A stretch of 64,000 nucleotides of DNA from Coxiellaceae bacterium (GTDB taxonomy: Bacteria > Pseudomonadota > Gammaproteobacteria > Coxiellales > Coxiellaceae): NCBI GenBank assembly GCA_029212925.1, contig JARGOB010000007.1, positions 62,001 through 126,000 of the forward strand, in the 5' to 3' direction. Position numbers and translations under genes: made by a program. This document shows, piece after piece, positions 9,016 to 17,653 of the stretch (its first letter is position 1; each line of letters begins with the position of its first letter). The notes beneath the pieces are model-generated. The model was not told the DNA's origin. It saw only the letters and a program-made list of their open reading frames with translations, and searched no databases.

Positions 9016-10626
9016 TTATGGCGCAAGCACAACCGAATCATAACCACCAGTTGCAGTAGCAACAGCACTGTCAGCTAATTTACTTTCAACGTGAAACGTA
9101 GCCGAACCCCCAACAGGAGCGACAGCTCTAGGCGGAGCAAATTCACTCATCACGGCCGCATATAGTCGCGCATCTGTTTGCAAGGTAAAGCAATCCACTA
9201 ATTGATGAACCAATGGCTGCAGACTTAAGAAAATGGCAGCACTGTCAGTGATTCTCGCCTCCGGTGTTTTTCGCACCCGCACCAAATGCTGATAACGCAG
9301 TTGATGCAGTGTAACCACTAACTTATAGGCACCCGCCTTATCGAGTGGCTTCGCCTCTAACTCAAGCACAACAGCAGTCAACCGCTCAACAGCAATAATA
9401 TCCTCTGGCGTTCTAGTCACTTTGGCATGTGCTCGATAAGCGTCTAATACCGCACGCATACGCAATGGCAATGAACTGCTTTGCGCCTCAACCTCAGCAT
9501 ATTTAGCCGCATCAAAATGCTGAGCATAATATGTTTTTGCAACAGCAATAGCAGAAAACGCAGGATTAATAGCTTTTAATTGTCTTGATACAGCTTGATC
9601 ACGCTCAATGGCTTCCTTTACAAAATCAGTTAATGTATCGCAATCAGGTTTAAATACCACATCGTCAAAAATCGCTGATAAAATTTCAACTTTCGTCGCC
9701 GCACTTCGCCCAGCCATTTCCATCAAGCTATAGAAACCATCCGGATCAATTGAATAAGGCACAAGACGATCATGCGCCGCATACAATTGCTGCATCTGTG
9801 CCGAATACGCTGCGACTACATCTTCATAACTTACCGTATCAAGATTATCATCCACCCCCATTAAATTGTATTGCTTTAAATCCGCTTCCAACTGTTCCGG
9901 TGTCATTTCATCAGGTAATGTTTTATTAAATTTATATTGCGCAAAAATAACCAGTCGTTCCCCTAGGGTATCCAACAATGACTCCGATACAGTCAACCAC
10001 TGCTGCCGTTGCTCCCTAGCGAGTAAACGCCCTCTAAACCACTCATATTGCTCTATATGCGCTACCTGCACACACACAGGACCATATATATCCGCTGGTT
10101 TAACGTCACCAAACGTTCTCGCTTTTCGAGTCAACATTTTATCAAAGGATTTAACACCATAATATTCAGCCAGTGCTTGCATAAAGGGTGTTTTAGAAGA
10201 GTCATGCTTCATCGCCTCTAAAATGACGACATCCAAACGTGAGCGATCACGCGCTTCAAATCCGCCCTCCCCTGTTGTTAACAATCGCATCAAACTTAAA
10301 GCTACACGATGACTCATAGCACATCGAGGCAATATACATTTACGTAAACCCGCGTCGGCTGCACTCACCAAACGCGCCGTATCTGCAAGCAATTCAGTTT
10401 CAGATTTCTTTAATGCTTTAAGGTTGCGATCATTACCCAGCCGTGTCAGCACGGCGAGCAAATCTTCAAGCAGACGCACTATAGAATGAGAATCATCGGC
10501 AGGTACTGCATCTTTTGCTTCACTTACCTCGCTTTTCGCCTCATCGATCCAACCCTGCAGTTGTGGCAACATAGCCAAAATTTCAGCTGCAAATCCCTTA
10601 GTAATGACTGTTGAACCAAGCGGCAT
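9016..10626 (-). CDS. orphan protein, paralogue of the 7198-8847 gene
   Basis: 536-aa soluble, helix-rich protein with no domain I recognise. It shares the ordered set of segments listed for its downstream neighbour (VITKGFAAEI, REQRQQWL, DDNLD, AKPLDKAGAYKL, QPLVHQLVDCFTLQTD), so the pair arose by tandem duplication and has since diverged strongly. The C-terminal ~40 residues are again low-complexity (Val/Ala/Ser rich). Both genes point the same way but are 168 bp apart with a palindromic repeat between them, so separate promoters are likely. Function unknown; candidate effector by context only. Confidence 0.75.
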   Translation of the reverse strand: MPLGSTVITKGFAAEILAMLPQLQGWIDEAKSEVSEAKDAVPADDSHSIVRLLEDLLAVLTRLGNDRNLKALKKSETELLADTARLVSAADAGLRKCILPRCAMSHRVALSLMRLLTTGEGGFEARDRSRLDVVILEAMKHDSSKTPFMQALAEYYGVKSFDKMLTRKARTFGDVKPADIYGPVCVQVAHIEQYEWFRGRLLAREQRQQWLTVSESLLDTLGERLVIFAQYKFNKTLPDEMTPEQLEADLKQYNLMGVDDNLDTVSYEDVVAAYSAQMQQLYAAHDRLVPYSIDPDGFYSLMEMAGRSAATKVEILSAIFDDVVFKPDCDTLTDFVKEAIERDQAVSRQLKAINPAFSAIAVAKTYYAQHFDAAKYAEVEAQSSSLPLRMRAVLDAYRAHAKVTRTPEDIIAVERLTAVVLELEAKPLDKAGAYKLVVTLHQLRYQHLVRVRKTPEARITDSAAIFLSLQPLVHQLVDCFTLQTDARLYAAVMSEFAPPRAVAPVGGSATFHVESKLADSAVATATGGYDSVVLAP

Positions 10627-10808
10627 AACAAAAACCCCACGTATTATTGATGCAAGTCAGCCAGTATAAAAGCCGTAGAGATTAAAGCAATATGAAAAAT
10701 AAAATTTTAAAATTGGACCCCACGTTACTACCATAGCCAGTAAGGCTACCAGGGGTACCTTTCAAGCGGAGTGAGCCATGAAGAGACACTGTCGTCCCGG
10801 ATAATATA

Positions 10809-10837
10809 TGGATCCCGGATCAAGTCCGGGATGACAT
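10809..10837. repeat. dispersed palindromic repeat overlapping a gene end
   Basis: TGGATCCCGGATCAAGTCCG then GGATGACAT. Near-perfect inverted repeat ATCCCGGA/TCCGGGAT. The stop codon and last residues of the minus-strand methyltransferase (10820) lie inside it. Confidence 0.85.
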
Positions 10838-11572
10838 GGAACCAGTTCGTGCTGAAGGCTCAGCACAAGTAGTGGCTGGGCGCTCTTTTCGAGCCCACCA
10901 ACTGGCTTTGATCGGTGTCATGGTATTAATTTGTTTTTGTGCAACGACACTATAAATACCCCCACAACCAGCCCAACAAAATTGCCCCACCATTTCAACT
11001 GCAGTGCGCACGCGTGCACTACGTGTACAATTTAAAGGCCCTTGGTAACAAAAGTACTCTTTTTCCATGGCACCGTAACCAATTTCACGTAACCAATATT
11101 CTACTTTATCAGAACGCCAAAAGTGTCCCGACCATGGAATACCCTTACGCCGATGCATCCAGCGGTGAATACCCCATAAACTCCATGGCGCAAAACCTAA
11201 AACCACTAAATGACCATGTGGCGCCAAACATTGATACACCTGACTCAATAACTGACGTGGCGACTCTATAAATTCCAATAAATGATCAATCACTACCAAG
11301 TCCACGCTATTGGGCGCAAAGGGCATCTCAGTGAAGTCTACCTCAATCGAATGTAACTGATCTGTGCATTTTACTTTCGGCAATACATGGAACTGCTGCT
11401 TAATCGGCGATGATTCTAATAAAGCTAAGTTTGGCGGGCCACCCATTTGCAAGGCATATTGACCAAAAAAATTCGGTAAAATCGTTGCCAACTGCTCACG
11501 CTCCAATGCTGTCACCAAGTCACCTGGCGGCGCTTGATACCATCGTTGCATTGCGATAATCTGCTTATCCAT
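10820..11572 (-). CDS. class I SAM-dependent methyltransferase, YafS-like
   Basis: 250 aa from the ATG at 11572 (GGAAG 8 nt upstream; a TTG five codons earlier is less likely). Rossmann-type methyltransferase. The nucleotide-binding region appears degenerate; the post-I/motif-II area reads EVDFTEMPFAPNSVDLVVIDHLLEF, and motif III reads LAPHGHLVVLGF. Position between rnhA and gloB matches E. coli yafS, whose substrate is unknown. Divergent from gloB with only 27 bp between starts. Oddity: the last residues (SMSSRT) and stop are encoded by a dispersed palindromic repeat, so the native C-terminus has been replaced. Confidence 0.8.
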   Translation of the reverse strand: MDKQIIAMQRWYQAPPGDLVTALEREQLATILPNFFGQYALQMGGPPNLALLESSPIKQQFHVLPKVKCTDQLHSIEVDFTEMPFAPNSVDLVVIDHLLEFIESPRQLLSQVYQCLAPHGHLVVLGFAPWSLWGIHRWMHRRKGIPWSGHFWRSDKVEYWLREIGYGAMEKEYFCYQGPLNCTRSARVRTAVEMVGQFCWAGCGGIYSVVAQKQINTMTPIKASWWARKERPATTCAEPSARTGSMSSRT

Positions 11573-11599
11573 AGAAACCACTTCCAATTAGAGGCCAGC

Positions 11600-12370
11600 A
11601 TGCATCAAATCACGCCGATTCCAGCTTTCAATGATAACTATATCTGGGCCATAGGTCACCCCGGAAATAATGCCTTAGTTATCGTCGATCCCGGTGATGC
11701 CAAGCCAGTGATTGACTATATCGAACGTGGCACCAGTCAATTAGCCGCCATATTGATCACCCACCACCACCCCGACCATGTGGGCGGCATCAAAGAGTTG
11801 ATCAAATACAGCCCAGCGCCAGTCTATGGCACGGCTAAAGAATCATTACCGCATTGCGATATTGAGTTGCGTGAAGGTGATGATGTTTATTTAGCCGATA
11901 TCGAAGTCAGCTTTAAAGTCATGGATGTACCCGGCCATACCGCGGGACATATTGCGCTGTATAACGATGACAGTTTATTTTGTGGTGATACCTTATTTGC
12001 CGCTGGCTGTGGACGCTTATTTGAAGGCACCCCAGAACAGATGCATCAATCACTGTCACGCTTCGCCGCCCTTAACCCCAAAACTAAAGTGTATTGCGCG
12101 CATGAATACACACTGGCCAATTTAGCCTTTGCAGAAACCGTTGAACCGAATAACCATGCGATTAAGCAACGCATTGTGATTTGTAAAGAGAAACGTGAGC
12201 TCGGCATGCCAACCTTGCCATCAACCATTGCTGAAGAGCTGGCGACTAATCCGTTTTTACGCTGTGATCAAGCGGATGTAAAACAAGCCGCCGAGGCACA
12301 CAGCGGCAAAACACTTAACTCAGTGGTTGAAGTGTTCGCTGCCGTGCGCCAATGGAAGGATTCGTTTTAA
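11600..12370 (+). CDS. gloB: hydroxyacylglutathione hydrolase (glyoxalase II)
   Basis: 256 aa. Metallo-beta-lactamase-fold thioesterase that hydrolyses S-lactoylglutathione to lactate in methylglyoxal detoxification. The dinuclear metal motif THHHPDHVGG (residues ~54-63) is intact, followed by GHTAGH, FCGDTLF and the late YCAHEYT. The C-terminal substrate domain is present. The start at 11600 is chosen because MHQITPIPAFNDNY matches the family N-terminus and GAGG lies 6 nt upstream; longer readings have no support. Same neighbourhood as E. coli gloB. Confidence 0.96.
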   Translation: MHQITPIPAFNDNYIWAIGHPGNNALVIVDPGDAKPVIDYIERGTSQLAAILITHHHPDHVGGIKELIKYSPAPVYGTAKESLPHCDIELREGDDVYLADIEVSFKVMDVPGHTAGHIALYNDDSLFCGDTLFAAGCGRLFEGTPEQMHQSLSRFAALNPKTKVYCAHEYTLANLAFAETVEPNNHAIKQRIVICKEKRELGMPTLPSTIAEELATNPFLRCDQADVKQAAEAHSGKTLNSVVEVFAAVRQWKDSF

Positions 12371-12375
12371 TCACC

Positions 12376-14280
12376 TTAAAACGACTGAACCATCACAAAA
12401 TCCTCGTCTTCATCGTCAGCTGCAGCAGCTGGGCTCAAGGCGCAACCCGTTGCAGCATGGGCAGTATTAGTAACACCCAATCGTGACAACACTGCCGCCA
12501 CAGGTGATGCGGGGGGCGGTGTATCACCATCCGAGCCTGACGACGCAGATACAGAAGATGCATCAATAGGAGTTGCAGGTGCAGCTTCTGCAGCGGGCTC
12601 AACCAAAGGCCTCGCCACCACTGACGGCATACTAACCAACTTCGCTGCCAATTCGCCATCGTTACTGGCATCCATACTATCGATCAATGGTGTTATCAAT
12701 TCAAATGCTGCCGTCAAGTGAATACCGAAAGTCGCAAAGGTATTGGAAGCAGGGTAATCTTTATAACCTGCAGAGTGACCTAAAAGGTGCTTCAACTGCA
12801 AGTGCACATCCAATAGCTCGGCATAAGCAAATTGCAGCGCTGCTTTACTATTAGAATTCGCCTTCAGGTAAGTAAAAGCGGCAATCAAACGATCCGCTAA
12901 TGCTCCTTTCCCATTGTCGCGCTCATACTCAACGACACCATCAGTAACGCTTTTCCTAACAGCACTAGCAGCAAATGATGCAGTCACTTGATCGGCAACC
13001 CTAACAATATCATCCAGCCGGCCAGCCACTGCCGCACCATTCATATTCGCTAGATGAGACGCTTGCATACTGTCACCAAAAGCAACGCCTGTATCTGCTA
13101 AATCAACGCGTAATTGCCTATCCAGTTGAAACAACGCAACCCATTTTTCCTCAGCTGCCTGCTCATCCTGTACAAAATCTTCAGCCGTCAAAGCGGCTAC
13201 TTCAGCTGTTTCATGACCTGATGATAGTAATGTCATTTGTAACTGGCACAAACGCGCCATAAAAGATCGCTTATTATAAACACCGCTCACTTCAGTCGCC
13301 ATGTTGTCTGTTACCCATTGTGCTGTGCGTCTATAAATTTCAGCAATATCAGCACGAGTCACTTCTGACGCAGGTTTACCACCTATCACATCCGCGGCGA
13401 AATCACAGTTTGTATTCAACTGCTCGATGTCTGCTAAAGAAAATGTTGTTTTATTCGCACAATCATTCAAGGCATCAAATGCCGCTTTCACCTTAACAAT
13501 AAAGAGGTTTGCCTGCATGGTTCTTTCAGCCATGTGTGCGCTGGGATCAAGCACCGCCATATTCAGCCGCATCGCATTTACAGCGCTTTGCTTAACCTTA
13601 TCAATTTTCCCTGCCACAGTAGATGATACTTGAGCAAGCTTTTTAGCAAGAAAGCCAAGTACCGTACCACCAACAGAGCCACCTGGAATCCCCGGTATTC
13701 GAGAAAGCACATTCGAAGAAATATCATTGACTGGATCCAATGCCCCAACAAAAACAACGATCAATCGTGTGTACTCTCTGGATAATTCATCCGAAACAAC
13801 TGGAAAAAAGGTTTCGGTACGCGCATCCATAGCATTTCTAAAGCTAGCGAAACAAAATTCAAATCCTTCGGAAACTAATGCTGGAGGTGTATTACCCGAC
13901 TCATCACCTGAATCTAATAAACAATTATCATTATTCTCTACCACCTGAGTCATCCAATAGATGGCCTGTACTAATATTTTTGCTGAAGGGTTTGCCCACT
14001 GAGTTTGATCCACATCAATACGACTCGCAGCAAAAGCTGTTGGTAATGCAAATGAACCCCCTTTAGGTAAATGCAGCTTACCATCCGCTGACTTAGGTGA
14101 TGATGTTGCGGCAGCTGACGTGCTTCCAGCATCTCTTCTTTCTGGCGCCATCATGGACACAACTCGACTAGGCAAGCTGACCGAGGCAAACCTCCCATCT
14201 ACGTGCGCCTGCAATAAATTCACACATGCATTTAAAAAATCTGTTGCTTTCGCTATTCCGCTATCTTTTAATATCGGCAT
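12376..14280 (-). CDS. orphan protein with acidic C-terminal tail
   Basis: 634 aa, no recognised domain and no signal peptide. A Ser/Ala/Thr-rich segment (residues ~45-70) and a longer Pro/Ala/Ser linker (residues ~560-600) flank a mostly helical core. The protein ends in an acidic run followed by hydrophobic residues (AADDEDEDFVMVQSF). Acidic patches close to the C-terminus are a known property of many Dot/Icm substrates, so an effector role is plausible but only inferred. GGTGAT lies upstream of the ATG. It is inserted between gloB and mltD, adjacent genes in many gammaproteobacteria, and converges on gloB with a 5-bp gap. Confidence 0.72.
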   Translation of the reverse strand: MPILKDSGIAKATDFLNACVNLLQAHVDGRFASVSLPSRVVSMMAPERRDAGSTSAAATSSPKSADGKLHLPKGGSFALPTAFAASRIDVDQTQWANPSAKILVQAIYWMTQVVENNDNCLLDSGDESGNTPPALVSEGFEFCFASFRNAMDARTETFFPVVSDELSREYTRLIVVFVGALDPVNDISSNVLSRIPGIPGGSVGGTVLGFLAKKLAQVSSTVAGKIDKVKQSAVNAMRLNMAVLDPSAHMAERTMQANLFIVKVKAAFDALNDCANKTTFSLADIEQLNTNCDFAADVIGGKPASEVTRADIAEIYRRTAQWVTDNMATEVSGVYNKRSFMARLCQLQMTLLSSGHETAEVAALTAEDFVQDEQAAEEKWVALFQLDRQLRVDLADTGVAFGDSMQASHLANMNGAAVAGRLDDIVRVADQVTASFAASAVRKSVTDGVVEYERDNGKGALADRLIAAFTYLKANSNSKAALQFAYAELLDVHLQLKHLLGHSAGYKDYPASNTFATFGIHLTAAFELITPLIDSMDASNDGELAAKLVSMPSVVARPLVEPAAEAAPATPIDASSVSASSGSDGDTPPPASPVAAVLSRLGVTNTAHAATGCALSPAAAADDEDEDFVMVQSF

Positions 14281-14483
14281 TTCATCACCCCATACTTCTC
14301 ATTTCTTTATATTCATTCTCAGGGCCGATGTTACTGCTGTATTATTAAGCAATTCTTAAATAAGCAGCTTAAGGCAGCATTAAATGAAAAAATTATTATT
14401 ATCAGTGAGATAAACATGGATAAATCGTAAAAATCCCCAGACGCTTCACGCCGAAAGGTATTTGTAACCGCCTGAATAGGAGC

Positions 14484-16028
14484 TTGCAGCCACTTCAAAA
14501 ACCCTCTAGACTTCCGCCCATGTTATTGAAAGCACGCACAAGGATTAAACAAGGAGTCACTGCACTGGTAGCATTGCTATGCGTGACTATTACCAGCAGT
14601 GTATTCGCCTTTCATTTGTTTTCCTTTCATCCTGCGCGCCCAAGCAACTTATGGCAGGCGATGAAGTCACATTTCGGTTTATTACCTTCGCGCTACCCAA
14701 CCGCCTTAAGCGGCGAAATCATTTGGTTCGAACACAACCATTACTATATTAATGAACTGGTTGATAATGCCGGTCCTTATTTGTATTACATCTACGAGCA
14801 AACACAATTGCGCCATATGCCAGCAGAAATTGCCTTAATTCCGATGGTGGAGAGTGGCTTCAATCCGTTTGTGTATTCACGCAAAGGTGCAACAGGCTTA
14901 TGGCAAATGATGCCGGGCACCGCTTCTGGTTTTGGTTTAAGCATTAACTGGTGGTACGACGGTCGTCGAGACATTGTCGCCTCCACCAAAGCCGCGCTCG
15001 ATTATCTCGATTACCTGCATAACTTTTTTAATAACGATTGGTTGTTAGCCATTGCAGCTTATGATTCCGGTGAAGGCACAGTGCAACGCGCGTTACGCTT
15101 TAATAAAAAACATCATCGCTCCACCGACTTTTGGTCATTACCGCTACCGCATGAAACCCGTGACTATGTGCCGAAATTATTAGCGTTAAGCGCGATACTA
15201 TCCACCCCCGGTCACTATAACGTCCCTGTTGCAGCCATTCCCAACCACGCTTACTTTGCTAAAATCGATATGCAATCACAAATAGGTATTGCCCAAGCCG
15301 CCAAATTAGCCGGTGTCGATAAGCAAGTCATGCGTGAACTCAATCCAGGATTCCGTCGTTGGGCAACACTGCCCGATGAACCTTATTCATTATTATTACC
15401 ACGCGATAAACTGCCAACCTTTAAACAAGGCTTAAGCGAGATAGCTGACTCTGACCGTGTAACGTGGCAACACCATACGGTATTAAACGGTGAAACACTG
15501 AGTGAAATCGCCTTGCACTACCACACCAAAGCAGCAACACTGCGCCAAGTAAACAACATGGCCTCAAGCCGAATACGCGTTAAACAAAGCTTACTCGTAC
15601 CATTAACAATGAGCGGTAAATTTGATCAACTCGATATCGATTTGCAACACGGCGCGATTGCTGAAGACAAATTACCAGGCCCACGCCGTAAAATGCACCA
15701 TGTAAAATCCAATGACAGCATGTGGACGATTGCATCACGCTATGGTGTGACCGTCAGTGAGCTCGAATTCTGGAATGGCTTAAGCTACAACACTAAATTA
15801 CATAAAAACGATAAGCTGATAATTTGGCTACCACACCGCAGCGATCCACGCGTGCGTTACAAGCACTACAAAGTAAAAAGCGGTGATAGCCTGAGTCGCA
15901 TTGCTGTAAAATACCATACCAGCTCAAAAGCCTTGCGCAATACTAATCATCTTAAAACCAATGCTATTCGTATTGGCCAAAGTTTAACAATACCTGTTAA
16001 ACCGCATCATCATAAACACCACGCTTAA
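14484..16028 (+). CDS. mltD: membrane-bound lytic transglycosylase D with three LysM repeats
   Basis: 514-aa family 1D lytic transglycosylase that cleaves peptidoglycan glycan strands with 1,6-anhydro product formation. N-terminal hydrophobic segment (residues ~25-45), SLT domain with catalytic Glu in PMVESGFNPF, then GATGLWQMMPGTA and the AYDSGEGTV motif. Three LysM repeats follow (about residues 330-375, 400-445, 455-500). The start is uncertain: TTG at 14484 has AGGAG only 1 nt away, while the ATG at 14520 lacks a clear ribosome site. No lipobox Cys is visible at the N-terminus, unlike lipoprotein MltD. Confidence 0.92.
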   Translation: MQPLQKPSRLPPMLLKARTRIKQGVTALVALLCVTITSSVFAFHLFSFHPARPSNLWQAMKSHFGLLPSRYPTALSGEIIWFEHNHYYINELVDNAGPYLYYIYEQTQLRHMPAEIALIPMVESGFNPFVYSRKGATGLWQMMPGTASGFGLSINWWYDGRRDIVASTKAALDYLDYLHNFFNNDWLLAIAAYDSGEGTVQRALRFNKKHHRSTDFWSLPLPHETRDYVPKLLALSAILSTPGHYNVPVAAIPNHAYFAKIDMQSQIGIAQAAKLAGVDKQVMRELNPGFRRWATLPDEPYSLLLPRDKLPTFKQGLSEIADSDRVTWQHHTVLNGETLSEIALHYHTKAATLRQVNNMASSRIRVKQSLLVPLTMSGKFDQLDIDLQHGAIAEDKLPGPRRKMHHVKSNDSMWTIASRYGVTVSELEFWNGLSYNTKLHKNDKLIIWLPHRSDPRVRYKHYKVKSGDSLSRIAVKYHTSSKALRNTNHLKTNAIRIGQSLTIPVKPHHHKHHA

Positions 16029-16036
16029 GTAACTAC

Positions 16037-16138
16037 GTCATTGCGAGTCACGCAGTGGCGAAGCAATCTCTCGGCAGAAGCTTAGATTGCTAGCCTGCCC
16101 CGGGCAAGGACCCGGGGTCGCAGGCTCCTCGCAATGAC
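16037..16138. repeat. dispersed palindromic repeat (long form)
   Basis: Runs from GTCATTGCGAG to CTCGCAATGAC, ends exactly complementary, and contains an inner hairpin CCCCGGG-caagga-CCCGGGG. It corresponds to the second palindrome at 596-660 with an extra segment inserted. It occupies most of the 221-bp gap after mltD; the remaining AT-rich part probably holds the promoter of the next gene. Confidence 0.82.
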
Positions 16139-16249
16139 ATAGTTGATGACAGAGCAATTGTGCAGTATCGAAATAGTTGCACTCACCACACAGATAGTTT
16201 AAATAGGGTTGTGATATTTACACAATCAATAAATAAATGGTGATATATT

Positions 16250-17515
16250 ATGAAACACAATACTACTCAAATAAAAGCCGCTCAATTCTTATTCTTCACA
16301 GCCATTCCGCTGTTCCGCTTGGCCGCCTATGATCAATTCGACTTTACAGACGTCAATTACCGCAAGATTATCGAAAATCAATCATTAACCGCTACCTTAC
16401 TGGTCAAAAACGCGCTGTTCTTAGTCGGACCTATGCTATCGGCTTATATTGCTGCTTCAATCTATTCGTGTGCTGTAAAACATGCGGCGAAACAAGGTGC
16501 GGAAGAAATAACTCATCATCACGAAAGTGAGACAAAAGCACAAGAGCCTGCTGCTATCACAGTAAATCAAGATATTGAAAATCAGCAACGTCCTGAAACA
16601 GCCATGACTGACAGTGATCGGGCACGCTTTTATGTGCAACGTGCAACCATTGCTATGGCAGTTAACTATCTATTAGCCATGTCCCCCGTCATTGCAAAGT
16701 ATGCTGGCGCCAGTGAAAAAACCGTTACTGTCATGGAGGAAATTACAGCACTAAACCCTGCCATGATATTGGCCCCGTTAGTGATACCACATGGCTTAAC
16801 TGAATTGATCAATCACAAAAAAATGGGAATCGATATTTCAGCGGCCAGTGCATTATTTGCTTTAACACTGAATGCTAAAATTGGACCACTGTTTCTCGTA
16901 CGTATGTTTGAGTTATTTAACTCACAAGCCATTAAAGATCTCGCTAATATCATTACGCCTTGGGGCATGATGGCATTAGGTATAGCAGCACCCATGCTAT
17001 TAGCCACCGTTAAAGTAACCACCATCAGCAAAGGTTTAAACGCCACTGAAATATTTCAACAACGTCGCGTTTTAGTGACCACTATCGCCGCCAGTCTCTA
17101 CCTGGGTGATTTAGTGGCTGGTAATTTATCGGCAATATTAACACTAGCAGGCAACCTTAACGGCGCGAACATCACCAATGAGTTTAACACCAGCACTACG
17201 GGTCAAGTGGCTTTAACGGCAGGTTGTGCCGGCCTGGCTTGGTTAGGATTGCAAATAACGAAAAGCTTAATCAATGGCTGTCATAATATGCTTAACAGCA
17301 AGCGTATAGACAAAGGGTTTTATGAACGACTAAATCAAAGATCCCAACCCAAAAACTATGGAGCTACTGGTGCAGGTAACAATGGAAATGAGAGCGACAC
17401 GGGCTGCTCATTGCCAGAGTTTGGAGACGACACCCAGACTCAAGAAGAAAGGCTAAAGCAGCTCGACGATATGATCGCTGATGAAGAGCGTGCCTCACCC
17501 TCCAACCTAAAATAA
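16250..17515 (+). CDS. multipass membrane protein of an unknown tandem family, copy 1
   Basis: 421 aa. Roughly seven or eight hydrophobic segments; no known family recognised. It is the first of three neighbouring paralogues. Features shared with the other two: an N-terminal aromatic and acidic segment after LF/LSR/LCR (here AAYDQFDF), IIEN/IIED, a P-x-LLSYAA-like second membrane segment, a variable hydrophilic loop (residues ~80-120), the motif ARFxVQRA, and LNAKIGP followed by ELFN. The C-terminal ~70 residues are hydrophilic and acidic. No signal peptide beyond the first membrane helix. Function unknown. Confidence 0.75.
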   Translation: MKHNTTQIKAAQFLFFTAIPLFRLAAYDQFDFTDVNYRKIIENQSLTATLLVKNALFLVGPMLSAYIAASIYSCAVKHAAKQGAEEITHHHESETKAQEPAAITVNQDIENQQRPETAMTDSDRARFYVQRATIAMAVNYLLAMSPVIAKYAGASEKTVTVMEEITALNPAMILAPLVIPHGLTELINHKKMGIDISAASALFALTLNAKIGPLFLVRMFELFNSQAIKDLANIITPWGMMALGIAAPMLLATVKVTTISKGLNATEIFQQRRVLVTTIAASLYLGDLVAGNLSAILTLAGNLNGANITNEFNTSTTGQVALTAGCAGLAWLGLQITKSLINGCHNMLNSKRIDKGFYERLNQRSQPKNYGATGAGNNGNESDTGCSLPEFGDDTQTQEERLKQLDDMIADEERASPSNLK

Positions 17516-17526
17516 CATCAGCACCA

Positions 17527-17554
17527 TTTCGACGCGCCGCTTGGCGTGTCGAAA
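17527..17554 (+). terminator. stem-loop after copy 1, possible terminator
   Basis: TTTCGACGCGCC-GCTT-GGCGTGTCGAAA, a 12-bp stem with one G-T pair and a 4-nt loop, starting 11 bp after the stop. No U tract follows, so it may be a weak or Rho-assisted terminator, or an mRNA 3' stabiliser. Confidence 0.5.
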
Positions 17555-17653
17555 CTCATAAAAACCTTAAAGTTAAATTAATTATCCCCCACGGATATAG
17601 CATCAAGCAATAATTAGGCGCATAGTCTTGTCATCAATTTTGTGGGAGAAATG

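Noticed and set aside
10680..10800. Possible mobile-element remnant between the orphan gene at 9016 and the methyltransferase.
   Set aside because: Only AT-rich DNA and a partial repeat are visible; no transposase fragment or terminal inverted repeats could be found.
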